Shown here: piece by piece, positions 38,801 to 47,022 of the stretch
How positions within the stretch are numbered: the first letter of the stretch is position 1
Layout: each line of letters opens with the position of its first letter
Assembly: GCF_033807715.1 (NCBI RefSeq)
Contig: NC_084599.1
Span: 11,079,625 to 11,143,624 of the forward strand
Reading direction: 5' to 3'
Length of the DNA stretch: 64,000 nt
Source: Cololabis saira
Lineage: Eukaryota > Chordata > Actinopteri > Beloniformes > Belonidae
Notes under the pieces: model-generated
Seen by the model: the letters and a program-made list of their open reading frames with translations, nothing else
The model's database searches: none
Told to the model about the DNA's origin: nothing
Position numbers and translations under genes: made by a program

Positions 38801-39800
38801 GTTGACGTTCTAAAATCCTACGCTGTTGAGCGGACAGTAAAGTACTCTCGAACTCTGAAGAAGTTTTCCCCGACCCGAAAAAGGTTTAATTTAATAAGGT
38901 AAGGCTTAACTCTACACCAGACGTTAAAAGTTCAGAGCTCAAAACCCTAAAAGTCCGTGATCAGGGCCGCAAAATGGAACTAGTTTCTTCTGAGCGGAGG
39001 AAGATTTTGGTCCGCGGGTCGAGCCGCAGTCGGCACGCGTGGTCGGATGCGCGTTACTAGTCAACACAATAGATCAATATTAATAACCCAATATCGCGAT
39101 ACACTTTGTCACCTCCACGACACGTTTCGTGACGTTTTTGTGTCGCGAAATTTCGTGGCACGATATATTGTTACACCCCTACTGTTAAGTCCCTGCCTTT
39201 TTATGCTTCATGTGTGAATTCTGTTCCCTAATATATGTTTGTATTCCAATCCTAGGAAGTACACTGTGATCAGCTCTCCAGAGCAGCGTCAAAGGTATAA
39301 AAATGATTTCAACGCAGAATACAGTGAGTACCGGGGCCTGCATGCTCGAATAGAGTGCATCACCCGTCAGTTCACAGTGCTTGACAACGAGCTGAAGCAG
39401 CTCCCACAAGGCACAGACAAGTACAAGGTAATACCCAGGAGGAAGCCCCAAAACTTTTTCTGTTCGAAAGAAGACTGGAACAAAAATCTGTTTTTGTTAT
39501 TAGGTCTTTGATGTTTTTTCTTAATCCTCTTTTTTTCTTCTTCTTACACTTCTGTTTCCTTAACAGACAATCCACAATCAGATACTTGAAGAGTATCATA
39601 AAATAAAAAAGGTAAGTTTGCAACTTTAACTGATTTTGAAGACTGCACGTCTGAATAGATTGTCAGATTATGATGATGTGCCTTCTCCCTTGCAGACTAA
39701 TCCAAACTATAGCCAAGAGAAGAACCGCTGTGAATATCTACACAAGAAACTGGCACATATAAAGAAACTTATTGCGGAGTATGATCAACAGCAACTTTAA
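286..39800 (+). CDS. ell: ELL, RNA polymerase II elongation factor (12 coding exons, complete)
   Basis: ELL raises the catalytic rate of RNA polymerase II by suppressing transient pausing. It is a nuclear subunit of the super elongation complex and of the little elongation complex. Exons: 286-420, 17402-17446, 25111-25232, 26668-26831, 28800-29050, 30804-30928, 33654-33729, 35587-36199, 36578-36644, 39256-39427, 39567-39611 and 39696-39800. All introns are GT-AG and the phases join without a break to 1,920 nt, or 639 residues (human ELL is about 621). The N-terminal ELL domain covers about residues 5-290. A variable linker contains the ELL-type motif [16 protein letters not shown] (about 311-326) and a Lys-rich segment (about 453-485). 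The C-terminal occludin-homology domain is about residues 530-638. ELL was preferred to ELL2 because the linker matches remembered ELL ([15 protein letters not shown]) and the C terminus reads [18 protein letters not shown]. Splice choices were made by eye. Confidence 0.95.
494..580. mobile_element. Short palindromic MITE in ell intron 1
   Basis: An 87-bp near-perfect palindrome runs from GGCTGATTTATGG to CCATAAATCAGCC, with arms meeting at CCCTACGGCGTAGGG. The same end sequence recurs at 5011-5120 and at the two ends of 49260-50253, so it is a dispersed family. It starts 73 bp after the exon 1 donor. Superfamily not assigned; no clear target duplication. Confidence 0.75.
581..4535. other. 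ell intron 1, no recognised element
   Basis: AT-rich intronic DNA with homopolymer runs (for example T around 1128). Short open frames occur, such as 3003-3227, but none shows codon bias, splice context or a recognised protein. Confidence 0.5.
4540..5399. mobile_element. TTAA-flanked non-autonomous DNA transposon (piggyBac- or Kolobok-like)
   Basis: The ends are inverted copies of GGGCATACACTGTGCGAT (left near 4543, right complement near 5379-5396). The element is bounded by TTAA at 4536-4539 and 5400-5403. A TTAA target duplication is typical of the piggyBac and Kolobok superfamilies. No transposase frame was recognised in its 860 bp. A second MITE is nested inside at 5011-5120. Confidence 0.7.
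5011..5120. mobile_element. Palindromic MITE nested in the TTAA element
   Basis: It starts GGCTGATTTATGGTTCCGCG and ends in the complement ACACGGAACCATAATTCAG, with the CCTACGGCGTAGGG core. It belongs to the family seen at 494-580. The arms are more diverged than in that copy. Confidence 0.7.
5404..7034. other. ell intron 1, nothing recognised
   Basis: AT-rich intronic sequence on both strands without a coding signature or clear repeat ends. Confidence 0.5.
7035..7161. mobile_element. Hairpin MITE
   Basis: This 127-bp element has arms of about 54 bp, from GGCCCGGTTTCCCAGATCAG to its complement, with one visible mismatch. It is flanked by ATT on both sides (7032-7034 and 7162-7164), a possible 3-bp target duplication. 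The GGCCCGGTTTCCCAGA terminus is a widespread animal MITE end. A transcript through it would fold into a long hairpin. Confidence 0.75.
7165..10537. other. ell intron 1, nothing recognised
   Basis: AT-rich intron. The longest open frame, 9253-9588 (111 codons), has low-complexity, splice-free composition and no recognised domain. I do not call it a gene. Confidence 0.45.
10538..10638 (+). repeat. Two-copy direct repeat, period 63 bp
   Basis: The segment beginning TAGTTGTCCATGGGTTTTAA at 10538 recurs at 10601 with one visible change in about 38 bp. It looks like a small local tandem duplication. Confidence 0.7.
10639..13136. other. ell intron 1, degenerate sequence
   Basis: Mostly unrecognised. 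Near 12218 the string GGTCTGAAATTAACACCC resembles a hAT-type terminus, but no matching second end was found. A TTTA microsatellite lies at about 12714-12738. The 135-codon minus-strand frame at 12265-12672 has no recognised domain. Confidence 0.4.
13145..16086. mobile_element. hAT-type DNA transposon with an inserted LINE
   Basis: The ends TGGTGCTGTCGAG and the complement of TAGGTGTGTCAAA are flanked by identical 8-bp direct repeats GGAATAAC (13137-13144 and 16087-16094), the hAT target length. The subterminal DNA is rich in GCGATTAAT-like motifs, as in fish hAT elements whose ends read TAGGGCTGTCAA. Most of the interior is an antisense LINE (about 13880-15990). No hAT transposase was recognised. 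Confidence 0.75.
13880..15990 (-). mobile_element. 5'-truncated L2/CR1-type LINE (decayed)
   Basis: On the minus strand, broken frames encode pieces of a non-LTR reverse transcriptase: [20 protein letters not shown] (15150-14932), an FADDIQLY catalytic box (FADD codons at 14827-14838), [18 protein letters not shown] (within 14700-14350) and a C-terminal part with [15 protein letters not shown] and [14 protein letters not shown] (within 14366-13998). These blocks are typical of fish L2/CR1/Rex1-group ORF2. Frame changes and stops show it is dead. The ends are approximate. It lies antisense to ell. Confidence 0.8.
16095..17401. other. ell intron 1, 3' part
   Basis: Mostly unrecognised AT-rich DNA. 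The exception is a C-rich island at about 16575-16805 that differs sharply from its surroundings and stays open in several frames on both strands. It may be a repeat fragment. The exon 2 acceptor follows. Confidence 0.45.
17402..17446 (+). CDS. ell: ell exon 2 (45-nt mini-exon, residues 46-60)
   Basis: The acceptor is attgcag and the donor is gtaaga. The exon reads [15 protein letters not shown], matching the ELL segment RPSIRFQGSQG. It is phase 0 on both sides and lies between introns of 17.0 and 7.7 kb, so it is easy to miss. Confidence 0.9.
17447..23270. other. ell intron 2, 5' part
   Basis: AT-rich intron with a TA microsatellite at about 20827-20870 and a G-run near 20985. No coding frame or complete transposon was recognised. 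Confidence 0.45.
20827..20870. repeat. (TA)n microsatellite
   Basis: About 22 uninterrupted TA units inside ell intron 2. Confidence 0.95.
23279..24858 (-). mobile_element. hAT transposon with BED-finger remnant
   Basis: The ends TAGAGATGCACCGATCAGG and CGGTGCATCTCTA are inverted, flanked by GTTAACGC (23271-23278) and GTTAACGT (24859-24866), an 8-bp duplication with one change. The minus-strand frame 24719-24462 includes [20 protein letters not shown] and [15 protein letters not shown], matching the BED zinc finger at the N terminus of hAT transposases, with the second Cys lost. A SINE-like insert lies at 23714-24091. A related copy lies at 59740-61690. Confidence 0.8.
23714..24091 (+). mobile_element. 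Retroposed insert (SINE / LINE-tail) inside the hAT copy
   Basis: This 378-bp insert is flanked by a perfect 15-bp duplication AATTATCAAGCTTTG (23699-23713 and 24092-24106). It begins with GTGGAGTTTGCATGTTCTCC, a common fish LINE/SINE segment, and ends in an A-rich tail. Target-site duplication plus A-tail indicate retroposition after the hAT inserted. Confidence 0.75.
25111..25232 (+). CDS. ell: ell exon 3 (residues 61-101)
   Basis: The acceptor is tttcaacag and the donor gtaaaa. It reads [20 protein letters not shown] and then [20 protein letters not shown], a diagnostic ELL-domain block. A Cys stands where human ELL has Gly (PQGSFDC), a small local difference. The exon ends in phase 2; its last AG joins T of exon 4 to make Ser. 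Confidence 0.93.
25233..26667. other. ell intron 3
   Basis: Intron with a T/C-rich run near 25300-25330. No recognised element. Confidence 0.5.
26668..26831 (+). CDS. ell: ell exon 4 (residues 101-156)
   Basis: The acceptor is cctggcag and the donor gtgagg. The translation includes [20 protein letters not shown] and [15 protein letters not shown], both hallmarks of the ELL domain. It ends after the first base of the codon that is completed by exon 5. Confidence 0.93.
26832..28799. other. ell intron 4
   Basis: It holds a putative MITE-like element (27833-28342). A stretch near 27470-27610 (AGTGATTTACATAAC) resembles diverged L2/SINE tail sequence. Nothing coding. Confidence 0.4.
27833..28342. 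mobile_element. Putative non-autonomous DNA transposon
   Basis: The ends carry inverted TTTCCATTAC with TTTGCGCAAA close inside each. The spacing, about 510 bp, fits a non-autonomous element. No target duplication was identified and the arms are short. Confidence 0.4.
28800..29050 (+). CDS. ell: ell exon 5 (residues 156-239)
   Basis: The acceptor is ctccctcag. It reads [20 protein letters not shown] and later [35 protein letters not shown], as in ELL. The donor is CAG|gtcact, weaker than the others. The reading frame fixes the junction, because exon 6 continues [11 protein letters not shown]. Confidence 0.92.
29170..30430 (+). mobile_element. Degenerate Tc1-like transposon in ell intron 5
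   Basis: The sequence follows fish Tc1-family elements across its length: GGACTTTCAGCTTTATTTTA near the left end, ATGCAAGTGAAGGAAGCCAT at about 29431, GTGGATGATTTCAGAATCCT at about 29503, and GATGAGTTCTGAGGTGTATC near 29953. Stops and indels break the transposase frame throughout. Ends are approximate. Confidence 0.75.
30560..30770. mobile_element. MITE-like element before ell exon 6
   Basis: Partly inverted ends (CCAGACTAATATAAGC on the left, GCTTAATAGTCTGGATATTA on the right) and internal GCGGCTTATA repeats resemble a common fish MITE. It ends about 35 bp before the exon 6 acceptor. Boundaries are uncertain. Confidence 0.45.
30804..30928 (+). CDS. ell: ell exon 6 (residues 240-281)
   Basis: The acceptor is ttttctag and the donor gtatgt. 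It reads [20 protein letters not shown] then [20 protein letters not shown], the conserved end of the ELL domain (human: DVQKDWPGYSEGDQQLLKR). It ends in phase 2. Confidence 0.93.
30929..32742. other. ell intron 6, 5' part
   Basis: No recognised element. Small open frames here lack any support. Confidence 0.45.
32743..33242. mobile_element. GC-rich non-autonomous DNA transposon
   Basis: The inverted ends are CCCCTTTTGCACTAGTC on the left and the complement of GGCACTTTTCCACTAGTC on the right. The GC-rich, CpG-rich interior contains a direct repeat with ATTGGTCGGGG-GCGGGGCCGTC at about 32930 and 32972. It stands out from the AT-rich intron. Superfamily not assigned. Confidence 0.6.
33654..33729 (+). 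CDS. ell: ell exon 7 (residues 281-306)
   Basis: The acceptor is gctcctag and the donor gtgagc. It codes for a Pro/Ser-rich linker ([20 protein letters not shown], then SSPSQ). Conservation is low, as expected for this linker. Phase agreement with exons 6 and 8 is the main support. Confidence 0.85.
34716..34912 (+). mobile_element. tRNA-derived SINE
   Basis: It begins with a tRNA-like head containing TAGCTCAGTTGC (box A-like) and GGTTTGAATCC (box B-like). A pyrimidine-rich body, an AATAAAGGC-type tail and a run of A follow. The layout matches common fish tRNA-SINEs. The head does not form a full tRNA. Confidence 0.65.
35115..35255 (+). mobile_element. LINE 3' tail fragment
   Basis: GGGACTGCCAATGGAAACTA, then ACTGTCCCTTCCCAAATAAA and repeated TGAAT units, resemble a very common fish LINE 3' end. 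It is only a fragment. Confidence 0.5.
35587..36199 (+). CDS. ell: ell exon 8 (residues 307-511, large linker exon)
   Basis: This is the longest coding exon (613 nt); the acceptor is tctaccag and the donor gtgagc. It starts [20 protein letters not shown], continues [16 protein letters not shown] and [15 protein letters not shown], and carries a strongly basic Lys-rich tract ([20 protein letters not shown]) near 36025-36120. The basic tract is a family feature. Its role (nuclear targeting or contacts) is inferred. Confidence 0.94.
36578..36644 (+). CDS. ell: ell exon 9 (residues 511-533)
   Basis: The acceptor is gtttcag and the donor gtaagt. It reads [20 protein letters not shown] then YLL, matching human LNGTCSVSSVPTSTSETPDYLLKY. 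Entry is phase 1 and exit phase 2; both agree with the neighbouring exons. Confidence 0.9.
36645..38140. other. ell intron 9, 5' part
   Basis: AT-rich intron with no recognised repeat or coding frame. Confidence 0.45.
38149..39181. mobile_element. Non-autonomous hAT transposon in ell intron 9
   Basis: The inverted ends CAGGGGTGTAACGATACA and TATTGTTACACCCCTA are flanked by identical 8-bp repeats CTGTTAAG (38141-38148 and 39182-39189). Both features are typical of hAT. No transposase was recognised in 1,033 bp. The right end lies about 75 bp before exon 10. Confidence 0.85.
39256..39427 (+). CDS. ell: ell exon 10 (residues 533-590, occludin-homology domain)
   Basis: The acceptor is atcctag and the donor gtaata. 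It reads [40 protein letters not shown] and [16 protein letters not shown]. This is the first half of the occludin/ELL coiled-coil domain, through which ELL proteins are known to bind EAF and AF4-family partners. Confidence 0.95.
39567..39611 (+). CDS. ell: ell exon 11 (45-nt mini-exon, residues 591-605)
   Basis: The acceptor is cttaacag and the donor gtaagt. It reads [15 protein letters not shown], matching human QILQEYRKIKK. It is phase 0 on both sides. Confidence 0.93.
39696..39800 (+). CDS. ell: ell exon 12 (residues 606-639 and stop)
   Basis: The acceptor is cttgcag. It reads [20 protein letters not shown] then [14 protein letters not shown] and ends at TAA (39798-39800). This is the conserved end of the occludin-homology domain. 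Human ELL has three further residues after QQL, so the length is normal. Confidence 0.95.
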   Translation, partial: TNPNYSQEKNRCEYLHKKLAHIKKLIAEYDQQQL

Positions 39801-41422
39801 AAGTAGTTATTATACACTGTTTCCCTTTCATCGCTGGAAACGAGCAGATAAAGGAGAACTCTGGATTCCGCTTGTTAACAAAAATGCCATGAAGGGAGTA
39901 TTCCCCTCATTAGGGCTGAAGGCTCTAGTGGGGGCTAAACAGGACGTGCGATGTGTTGGTTTTTTTCCTTTTTTTTTCCCCTTTTCTTTTCCTTTAAAGA
40001 TGGGGCTGTTCCTACTGTAGCCAGGTCTGTCAGTGTAATTACAGTGCACCCAGAAAGGTAGTTTCTATGTGGCTTTGTCCCGAACAGCCCACCCTGCTTA
40101 TAGTGCACAGAGGTCTGAAAGAGCCACACTTGGAAACCTTCCTTCTTTCTTGGGAGATTTTCCACTTAATCTTTCCTGCTTTTGAAACTGGAGGGAAGGG
40201 GGCACGGATATGAAAAACGGAGATTGTACACTAAATGCATTTAATTTGTTTTGAGTTTTAAGGAGAAAAAAGTGAGTGAATGATGCATTAGTTTTCTCCA
40301 CATTTTCAAATAGAATGGTTGTGAAACTGAACCTGTTTCTTTGTTCTTATTTATTTTTGACACTTAACTGGGGGGAAATAATCTATTTTACACTCCTCGG
40401 TAATAGTACTTAAAAGCTGTGTCACTTGTTTTCAGTTCACACTTCTTGAATGTCTGCCAGTATTTTATTCAGAAGCTGCCTTTCCCATCAGTTTGTCAGT
40501 CTGTTGGTGATTTTTTTTTATTATTTTTTTTTTTCTCTCCTGAAGAGATGCAGATATTGCTGTTGATTAAATCAAGAAAAATGCACAAAGTCATATGCAG
40601 ATTTTTGCTCTTGGCTTTCGGAAATCATATAGAGATGTCTTAACAGAGGAGGTTAGGTTTTCACGGTAGGGCTGTAGATTTTCTTTGAAAGCGGTCTCCT
40701 TTCAGTCATGATGAGCTGCAGCGCTTCTTTCAGCAGTGTTCCTCATTTATGTTTGATAAAAAAAAAAAAAAACAAAGAATAAAAAAAACTTTAGTTGGCT
40801 CTTAATTGATTTGTCTTTCAGGTTTAGTTCATGGTGGCTCTATGGCAGCAAAACAATTATCAATCCAGTTTATTTCCATTGTTACTCTTCATCACTAAAT
40901 AGGATCCTCTTATCTGAGGAAGTAGTAGTAGTAGACTGGAGGCGGATCTGTTCAGCCTTTTTTTTTTTTCTTCTTTTTCTCTTGTCCACAGATCTAATAT
41001 CCTGTAACTCATGCGTTAAATGAATGTTTACTATGCCTATAAAAAAAAAAAAAAGATTATGTTTTTGTCTGCTATTCAGCCCACCCGCTAAACCATTTGC
41101 TATGACTGTTAAGATGAAGCCATCTTTGTTAAACCTCTGAGTGAAGCCTGGTGGTCGTCCTCGAGGAGGACCAGTTTTTGCCTTTTCAAATGTGATGTCA
41201 CACATAACCGACGAACGGACCCTTAAACCGATTGCCTGAATTGGCTCCTCTCTCTCTGACAAGCAAAAGGGCGAGTCAGCTTTAGTCAGCAAATGCATTT
41301 CTTATATTGATCTTATTATGTGAAAATGAAAAGTCAGCACTTTTATTTTTCCTCTAGATCTTGCTGTTACGGAGGGGTGGGGGGTGGGAGTGCATGCTAA
41401 ATGAATGTTACGATCTTTGTAT

Positions 41423-41461
<39 letters not shown>

Positions 41462-42275
41462 TGTCCGAGTGTATCAAAATCTAAGCAAAGGCCGAGTCCA
41501 ACTGAATTTGTGTAATTAATAAGACATGGCTTTGACCAGCATTTATACCAAAGTGCTTACCGAGTAGGATGCCACAAAATGCTCTACCAAATGTTGGCAA
41601 AGGAAAATGGTGCAGTATTCTCTACTTCCTGTTATAATGTCTTCAGTTTGTGTTATTTACCATTCAGTGGGACGTTTCTCAGTGTTTTTATTCTTACTTG
41701 AGAGACATCAGAGGAGGCTATTTTGCTTCACAGAATTGTATTGTTAATTTTATGGTAACACTACATTAAGTTCAAAGCTCAAACACTCATCCCCACAGAC
41801 CTGAATGCTACTGGAGCTGGACGAGAGATGCAAAGAGTTAACACGACCTTGCCCAGTACCAAAACTTTTTAACAAAGAAGCGTCACCCATATTAGTGTAT
41901 TTAATTTTCTGCAAACACTTGGACATCGCTGTATTACATCTCTATTATGGTCAACATCAATTAGGAATGGATTTAGATATTTTGAGCCAGTGGAGAGGGA
42001 GAACTGTTAGTTTTTGTTTCCTTTCAGTAATGATATGCCAGCACAGGAGTGCCACTGTATGAACTGATTGTGCCAAAATGACCTGTTGTATAGTTTTTTT
42101 TTTGTTTTTTTTTTTTCTTCTTTGTCAAGTATATACATGCTGCTGTAAAAGCAAAGAGGGCTTTAAAGATTAGTCATGAAATGTCGGCGCTAAAATCCAA
42201 AGTATGCTTTTTGAAAACCATAAGGGACTGAAACTGATCTTTGTTTCAATAAAATTCTTTAAAACCCTTATTTAG
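39801..42275 (+). other. ell 3' untranslated region (inferred)
   Basis: Non-coding sequence after the ell stop. It has T- and A-runs (27 A at 41427-41453), an AATAAA at 40778 and a better-placed AATAAA at 42248 followed by a GT-rich stretch. The extent is inferred from these signals only. Confidence 0.55.
42248..42253 (+). terminator. Candidate ell poly(A) signal
   Basis: An AATAAA hexamer with TTTGTTGTTCTCT-like GT/T-rich DNA about 40 bp downstream. It is the most convincing of several AATAAA motifs after the ell stop. Confidence 0.5.
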
Positions 42276-42279
42276 GAAA

Positions 42280-45200
42280 TTCTGAACCATTTGTTGTTCT
42301 CTCTTATTATGAATTAGTTTGTTTTCCTTTCTTCTGTTTCACAGAACTGATATGATTTAAAAATCCAGCACTATGGGAAATCTTTCCGCATCAGGGTTAA
42401 TTGTTTGACCTGTCGACATTTATTTTTAACTTTGCTGATGAGAAATATAAATGGAAAAAAGAAAAAATGGCTCTGTATGAACCTTTTCCTTTTTTTTTTT
42501 TTTTTCATTTTCTGTTCCTAAAAGGATAAATCTAAGGGGATCAACTCCCACCACCAAAACACCTGAGACTGTTAATTGAACTTTGATAACTTGGCTGATG
42601 AATCTGATCAGTTTTGTTGTTTTTAAATATCTGTTGAAGGGAAAGTAATCTACTTTGTTGGTCAGCCGTTACAGCCTTGTATTACAGTTCACGCCCTGTG
42701 GATGGCAGCAGATTCACAAAGTTTGCCTTATCCCCGTGCTGTCATATCTCAATTTTATGCTTAAGCTAATCTTAAGTTCCATGTAGTCTCCTAGGGTGGT
42801 ATCTTTCTTAATTGGTGAAGTCTTAAATCTGATCAGTGAAGCCCTGAGAGATCATTTTTGTCTTCAAAGGAAAAATGGGGAAGATTTTTCTATTTTTAAT
42901 TTTTTTTATACGATGCAACTCTGTTGTTTACTACCGAGCCTCATCTTGCCACTGAAACAAGCATCCAAAAAAGGCCTTGGCATAGCAACATGGCCAGAAG
43001 ACACTCCAGCAAAACAACACGGAGGACACGGCTCGCTGTAATCTGACACACTATGAAAGATCCCAGAAATCTCCATAGCCACTGTGTTCCAGTTGGCTGA
43101 GCGGTGCCTGGGCCTTGCTGCTGGCTCCCCTCCCACTGTTGGCCTCAGCGTTGCTCGGGGAACTCGAGGGGGCCTGGTCAATAAGTTCACCGTGGCAGGC
43201 TGCCATCGCCCTCTCTGCTCAACATACAGCAGCGTATACACAGACATGTTTACACACACACGGCAAAGAACTGGAGAGTGCTCCTTCCCTCTGTGTTTTT
43301 CAAGGGTTTGTCAGGATTTAATTTGTACGGTCTTCTACACAACATAAAGATCTGTTTGCATTGAACTTCAGTCCTCACTAAGTTTAAGTTTGACAATACC
43401 GGACACAACTGAAACAAGTCCCTCAGTTGTTTAAGGTTATGTTAGTAGACTTCAGGGCATTACATGGAGTAAAACAGTCCCGTATTTTAATCAGTTTAGC
43501 TCAACAGTTAAATTAATAGTAAATATACAAAATGACAGGTTAGCGCTCAGATGTGTGGAGGTGGTGAGGGATCAATGACGCTGCTTCTGTCAGTAGTACA
43601 TTACAGCAATAAAATTCATCCGCAAGATTAAAACACTGGTTACCTCATTATTGTTCTATTTTGACCATTTCTGAAATGTATATATTTCTCTATTAATTTA
43701 TATCTAAACACTTTCTGATGTAGATCTTAATTTTAAACCTTTCAACTCGCTGGGACAGCTTTGGCTTGACAACTTTCTGCAGTCTTTCCACTGACATAAG
43801 TGTTAAATTCTCTTTGAATTAAAGTTCCTCTTGTTTGGCTCTGGTTCACCCTGCAGCATCTGCAAGACTTTCGCCAGATGTGCATTTTCTTCTTCCATGG
43901 ATCCTGCAGCGCCCTGTGGATGATTAGTGAATGAAGGTTCATCGTTTCACCTTTTGTGACCTCAAACATCCTTTCTTGAAGAAAGCACACTACACTACAT
44001 TCTCACCTGATTATATTCCTGTATTGACTAAATGCAAAATCTCAATTTATTGTATTAGATGTTTGGGCTTTTTTGAATGCCGCCTACATACACACTTTTA
44101 GAGCCAAGTCAACCTGGTCTGGATTTAGTTCCTAAATACCTGCATTTTGAGCCATAATCTGTGTTCGTATTGAGGCTGCACATGACTGGACCTACTTCTG
44201 AACAATACTGGCTCTGTTGTAGATTAGCAGGCAAAATCAGTCAACTTTTCTGTGAATCAGTTAAGGTTATTTCTCCCAACCCTTTTTGATCTGTGTAATA
44301 ATGCCCTCAAGTCTTGTTTAGTTTCTTAAGCTAATTAAAAAAAAGGGGGAAGGAGGGGGGGAAAAATAATGAAAATTAAGTCAGTCTTAGAGTTCAGACT
44401 TGTACAGCCAACTCTAATGAACTGATGTTGAAATGTTTGAATGACATCCTTATCATTCACAACAGATCTTTGAGTCACTGTTCCACCAATACTTTCAATA
44501 AGTTTAAATCTGTATCTGCATACTATTAGAAAAAAAAGAAGTCAAAACCCATTTATTTACTTATATTCCTTGCACTCATTTTCAAAAGCCATTTCAATTA
44601 TTTGTGGCAGCATTGAGTAAGAAAGGTAGAGCTTGCTGACTCAATATTTGGACCAATTAAGTATAATATTGTTTTGAAGCAAAAATTACACCCTAATACA
44701 CAAATCTTAAAAGCAATGAGTCACAAAATAATGCCATTATACTTATCAAAAGAGAAAATTGTGTGATCTAGTGCACCATAAAACTGAATTTTTGGGGAAA
44801 AAAAATGTAATGGCCTATATATGAAACTATTAACACTTAATGACCCATTTGTTATTTGTATATTTCAATTAAATATGTACTGCCTTAAGCGCCATCAAAG
44901 TGCCATGGAACAAAACTGTAAGTCCTGAATGTATTTTAGAGATATGCTTGTAACAGTTCTTCATTTCAGACTTTGATCTCTCTTATCAATCTGCCCTGTG
45001 TGTACTGTACATGTGAAAGTTCAGCTGCACATCTGCGGCATCAGCAGTGCTCAACTCTTAATGCTTTTTTGATAACCAATGACAAAACTAATAACAAAAA
45101 TCAAAACCCTTCAATAAAATCTGATTGGAATATATGAAATCAAAACTCGGATACAGGGAAAAACATTTCAGAGCTCGAGCATTTTCACTTTCACTGCTCT

Positions 45201-45845
45201 CCCAGCGACTGCATGAATCTTCACTGCCAGGATGTCGGTTTATAGAGATGAATGAAGACTCAAAGAACAGTTCTCCACCTTTCTAGCAGGGTTTCAGGAC
45301 AAAAACTGCACCAGTTACAATAGATATACTTCATGAATCATCTCTTTATTATTTAGCTTATATAATTTTCCATATTGTCATTAAAATTGCAAATGTGCAT
45401 GATGACATGGTCGTGCATTTACCCTACTAAACTATGGTTAGCAGCTTGCAACCTTATTACTGTTAAGAGACAACTTTTTCAGCTAGTAAAAAGCCAAGAT
45501 TAAGATTGCACAAGACCATTTCGAAACTAAACATAAAACTGAAAAAGCCCAAACATTTCTTTTACTTCATAATCAATCAATAATTTGTGAATGATTTTTA
45601 AATTTTATGTCATTTTATTTCTTTTTTATTTCACAGCACACAACAAAGCAAAATATTTTTTTATCAAATAATTTAAAATGTGTTAAATCTAGCTGAGTTT
45701 ATTGCTCTTTGTTGGGGTTGTTTTCTGTATAATTTTGTAATTTTCTGAAAAGCTCTCATGCAAGAGTTTTTTGTATCTCCTTGTTGTGTGTTGCACTTCT
45801 GGTACACCCATAAACCCTAATCTTTATTAACCCTTTCTTTCTGAC
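42280..45845. other. ell-dot1l intergenic region, nothing recognised
   Basis: AT-rich with scattered homopolymers. Frames such as 42796-43347 overlap on both strands and lack splice or codon support. Confidence 0.45.
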
Positions 45846-46446
45846 TGCAGTTGGCCTCGTCAACAAGGACCCAGACCCCCCTCTCCCCCGTCTACCACAG
45901 ACTGTCCCCCCATCCAACTCCACGTTACATTACCGTTAAGACTCCACTTCTGACCTTATGCGTCATTAACGCACATCCTGGGTCACCTCTGTACAGACTC
46001 ATTACCAGTGGTGGACAGTAACGGAGTAAATTTACTTGAGTACTGTACTTAAGTACATATCCAGAGGATTTGTACTTTACTTGAGTATTAGATTTCTTTG
46101 GTACTTATTACTCTTACTTGAATACATTTCCAAGACAAATATTTTTACTTTTACTCGAGTAAATTTCTAGGAAGGCTGAAAAGTACTTGTTACTTTCAGG
46201 TCTGCTCTTTTTTCTTCTTCCCTAAAATCCTATTGGACACAAGCTGTTTTTGTCAAAGGAGGAGACCTATCACAGTGCACACTCGGAAATACGTCAAGCC
46301 TCCTCAAAACGATACCGCCAAAGTAGCCTGCAACAATTAATTTAGAAAAAATATAGTAATTTACTGATGTGGAAAATCAGAAATGTACTCTTACTCTTAC
46401 TTTTACTTAAAGTAAATTTAAAAGCATTTACTTTTGGATACTTAAG

Positions 46447-47022
46447 TAGGGTTGCCACCCGTCCCGTAAAATACGGAATTGTCCTTTATTTGAGAAAAAA
46501 TGTTGCGTACCGTATTGAACTAATACGGGACGCGATTTGTACCGTATTTTCATCAACTTTTACACCATATTCTAGTTGAATTATTGAAATAAATTAACCT
46601 TTACACCATATTCTAGTTGAATTATTGAAATAAATTAACTTTTACACCATATTCTAGTTGAATTATTGAAATAAATTAACTTTTACACCATATTCTAGTT
46701 GAATTATTGAAATAAATTAACTTTTACACCATATTCTAGTTGAATTATTGAAATAAATTAACTTTTACACCATATTCTTCACCTGTAGGCTATATTACAT
46801 CTGGGCTGATGTGGACATACTTAACATAGGAGGCTATTTCAGTTGCTAGTATGGTTGTCTGTCTGTACAGTCATGAAAGTTCAATGCTATTAAAGCACTT
46901 TAAACTTTAAATCAAAGCATTTTGTTTTTTCATATAAAATAAACACATTTTTATTCAGTTTAGGGGCTTTTTTTTGGCTCCAGGGCGTCCCTTATTTCTA
47001 TTTCTGAAAGGTGGCAACCCTA
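46447..47022. mobile_element. hAT element nested in the Tol2-like element
   Basis: The inverted ends TAGGGTTGCCACC and GGTGGCAACCCTA are flanked by identical 8-bp repeats TACTTAAG (46439-46446 and 47023-47030). It inserted into an ACTTAAG subterminal motif of the outer element. It carries a 41-bp tandem array. Confidence 0.88.
46557..46777 (+). repeat. 41-bp tandem repeat array
   Basis: About 5.4 copies of a 41-bp unit starting CTTTTACACCATATTCTAG. The copies are nearly identical, suggesting recent expansion. Confidence 0.9.

Noticed and set aside
286..39800. The gene could be ell2 rather than ell
   Set aside because: The linker ([28 protein letters not shown]) and the C-terminal block fit remembered ELL better than ELL2, although exon 1 alone would be ambiguous.
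45851..45990. A possible exon after TTTCTGACTGCAG
   Set aside because: The acceptor-like site and open frame exist, but there is no donor and no recognised protein; the sequence continues into LINE-like DNA.
46557..46777. A CRISPR array
   Set aside because: A head-to-tail 41-bp tandem repeat with no spacers, in a vertebrate transposon.
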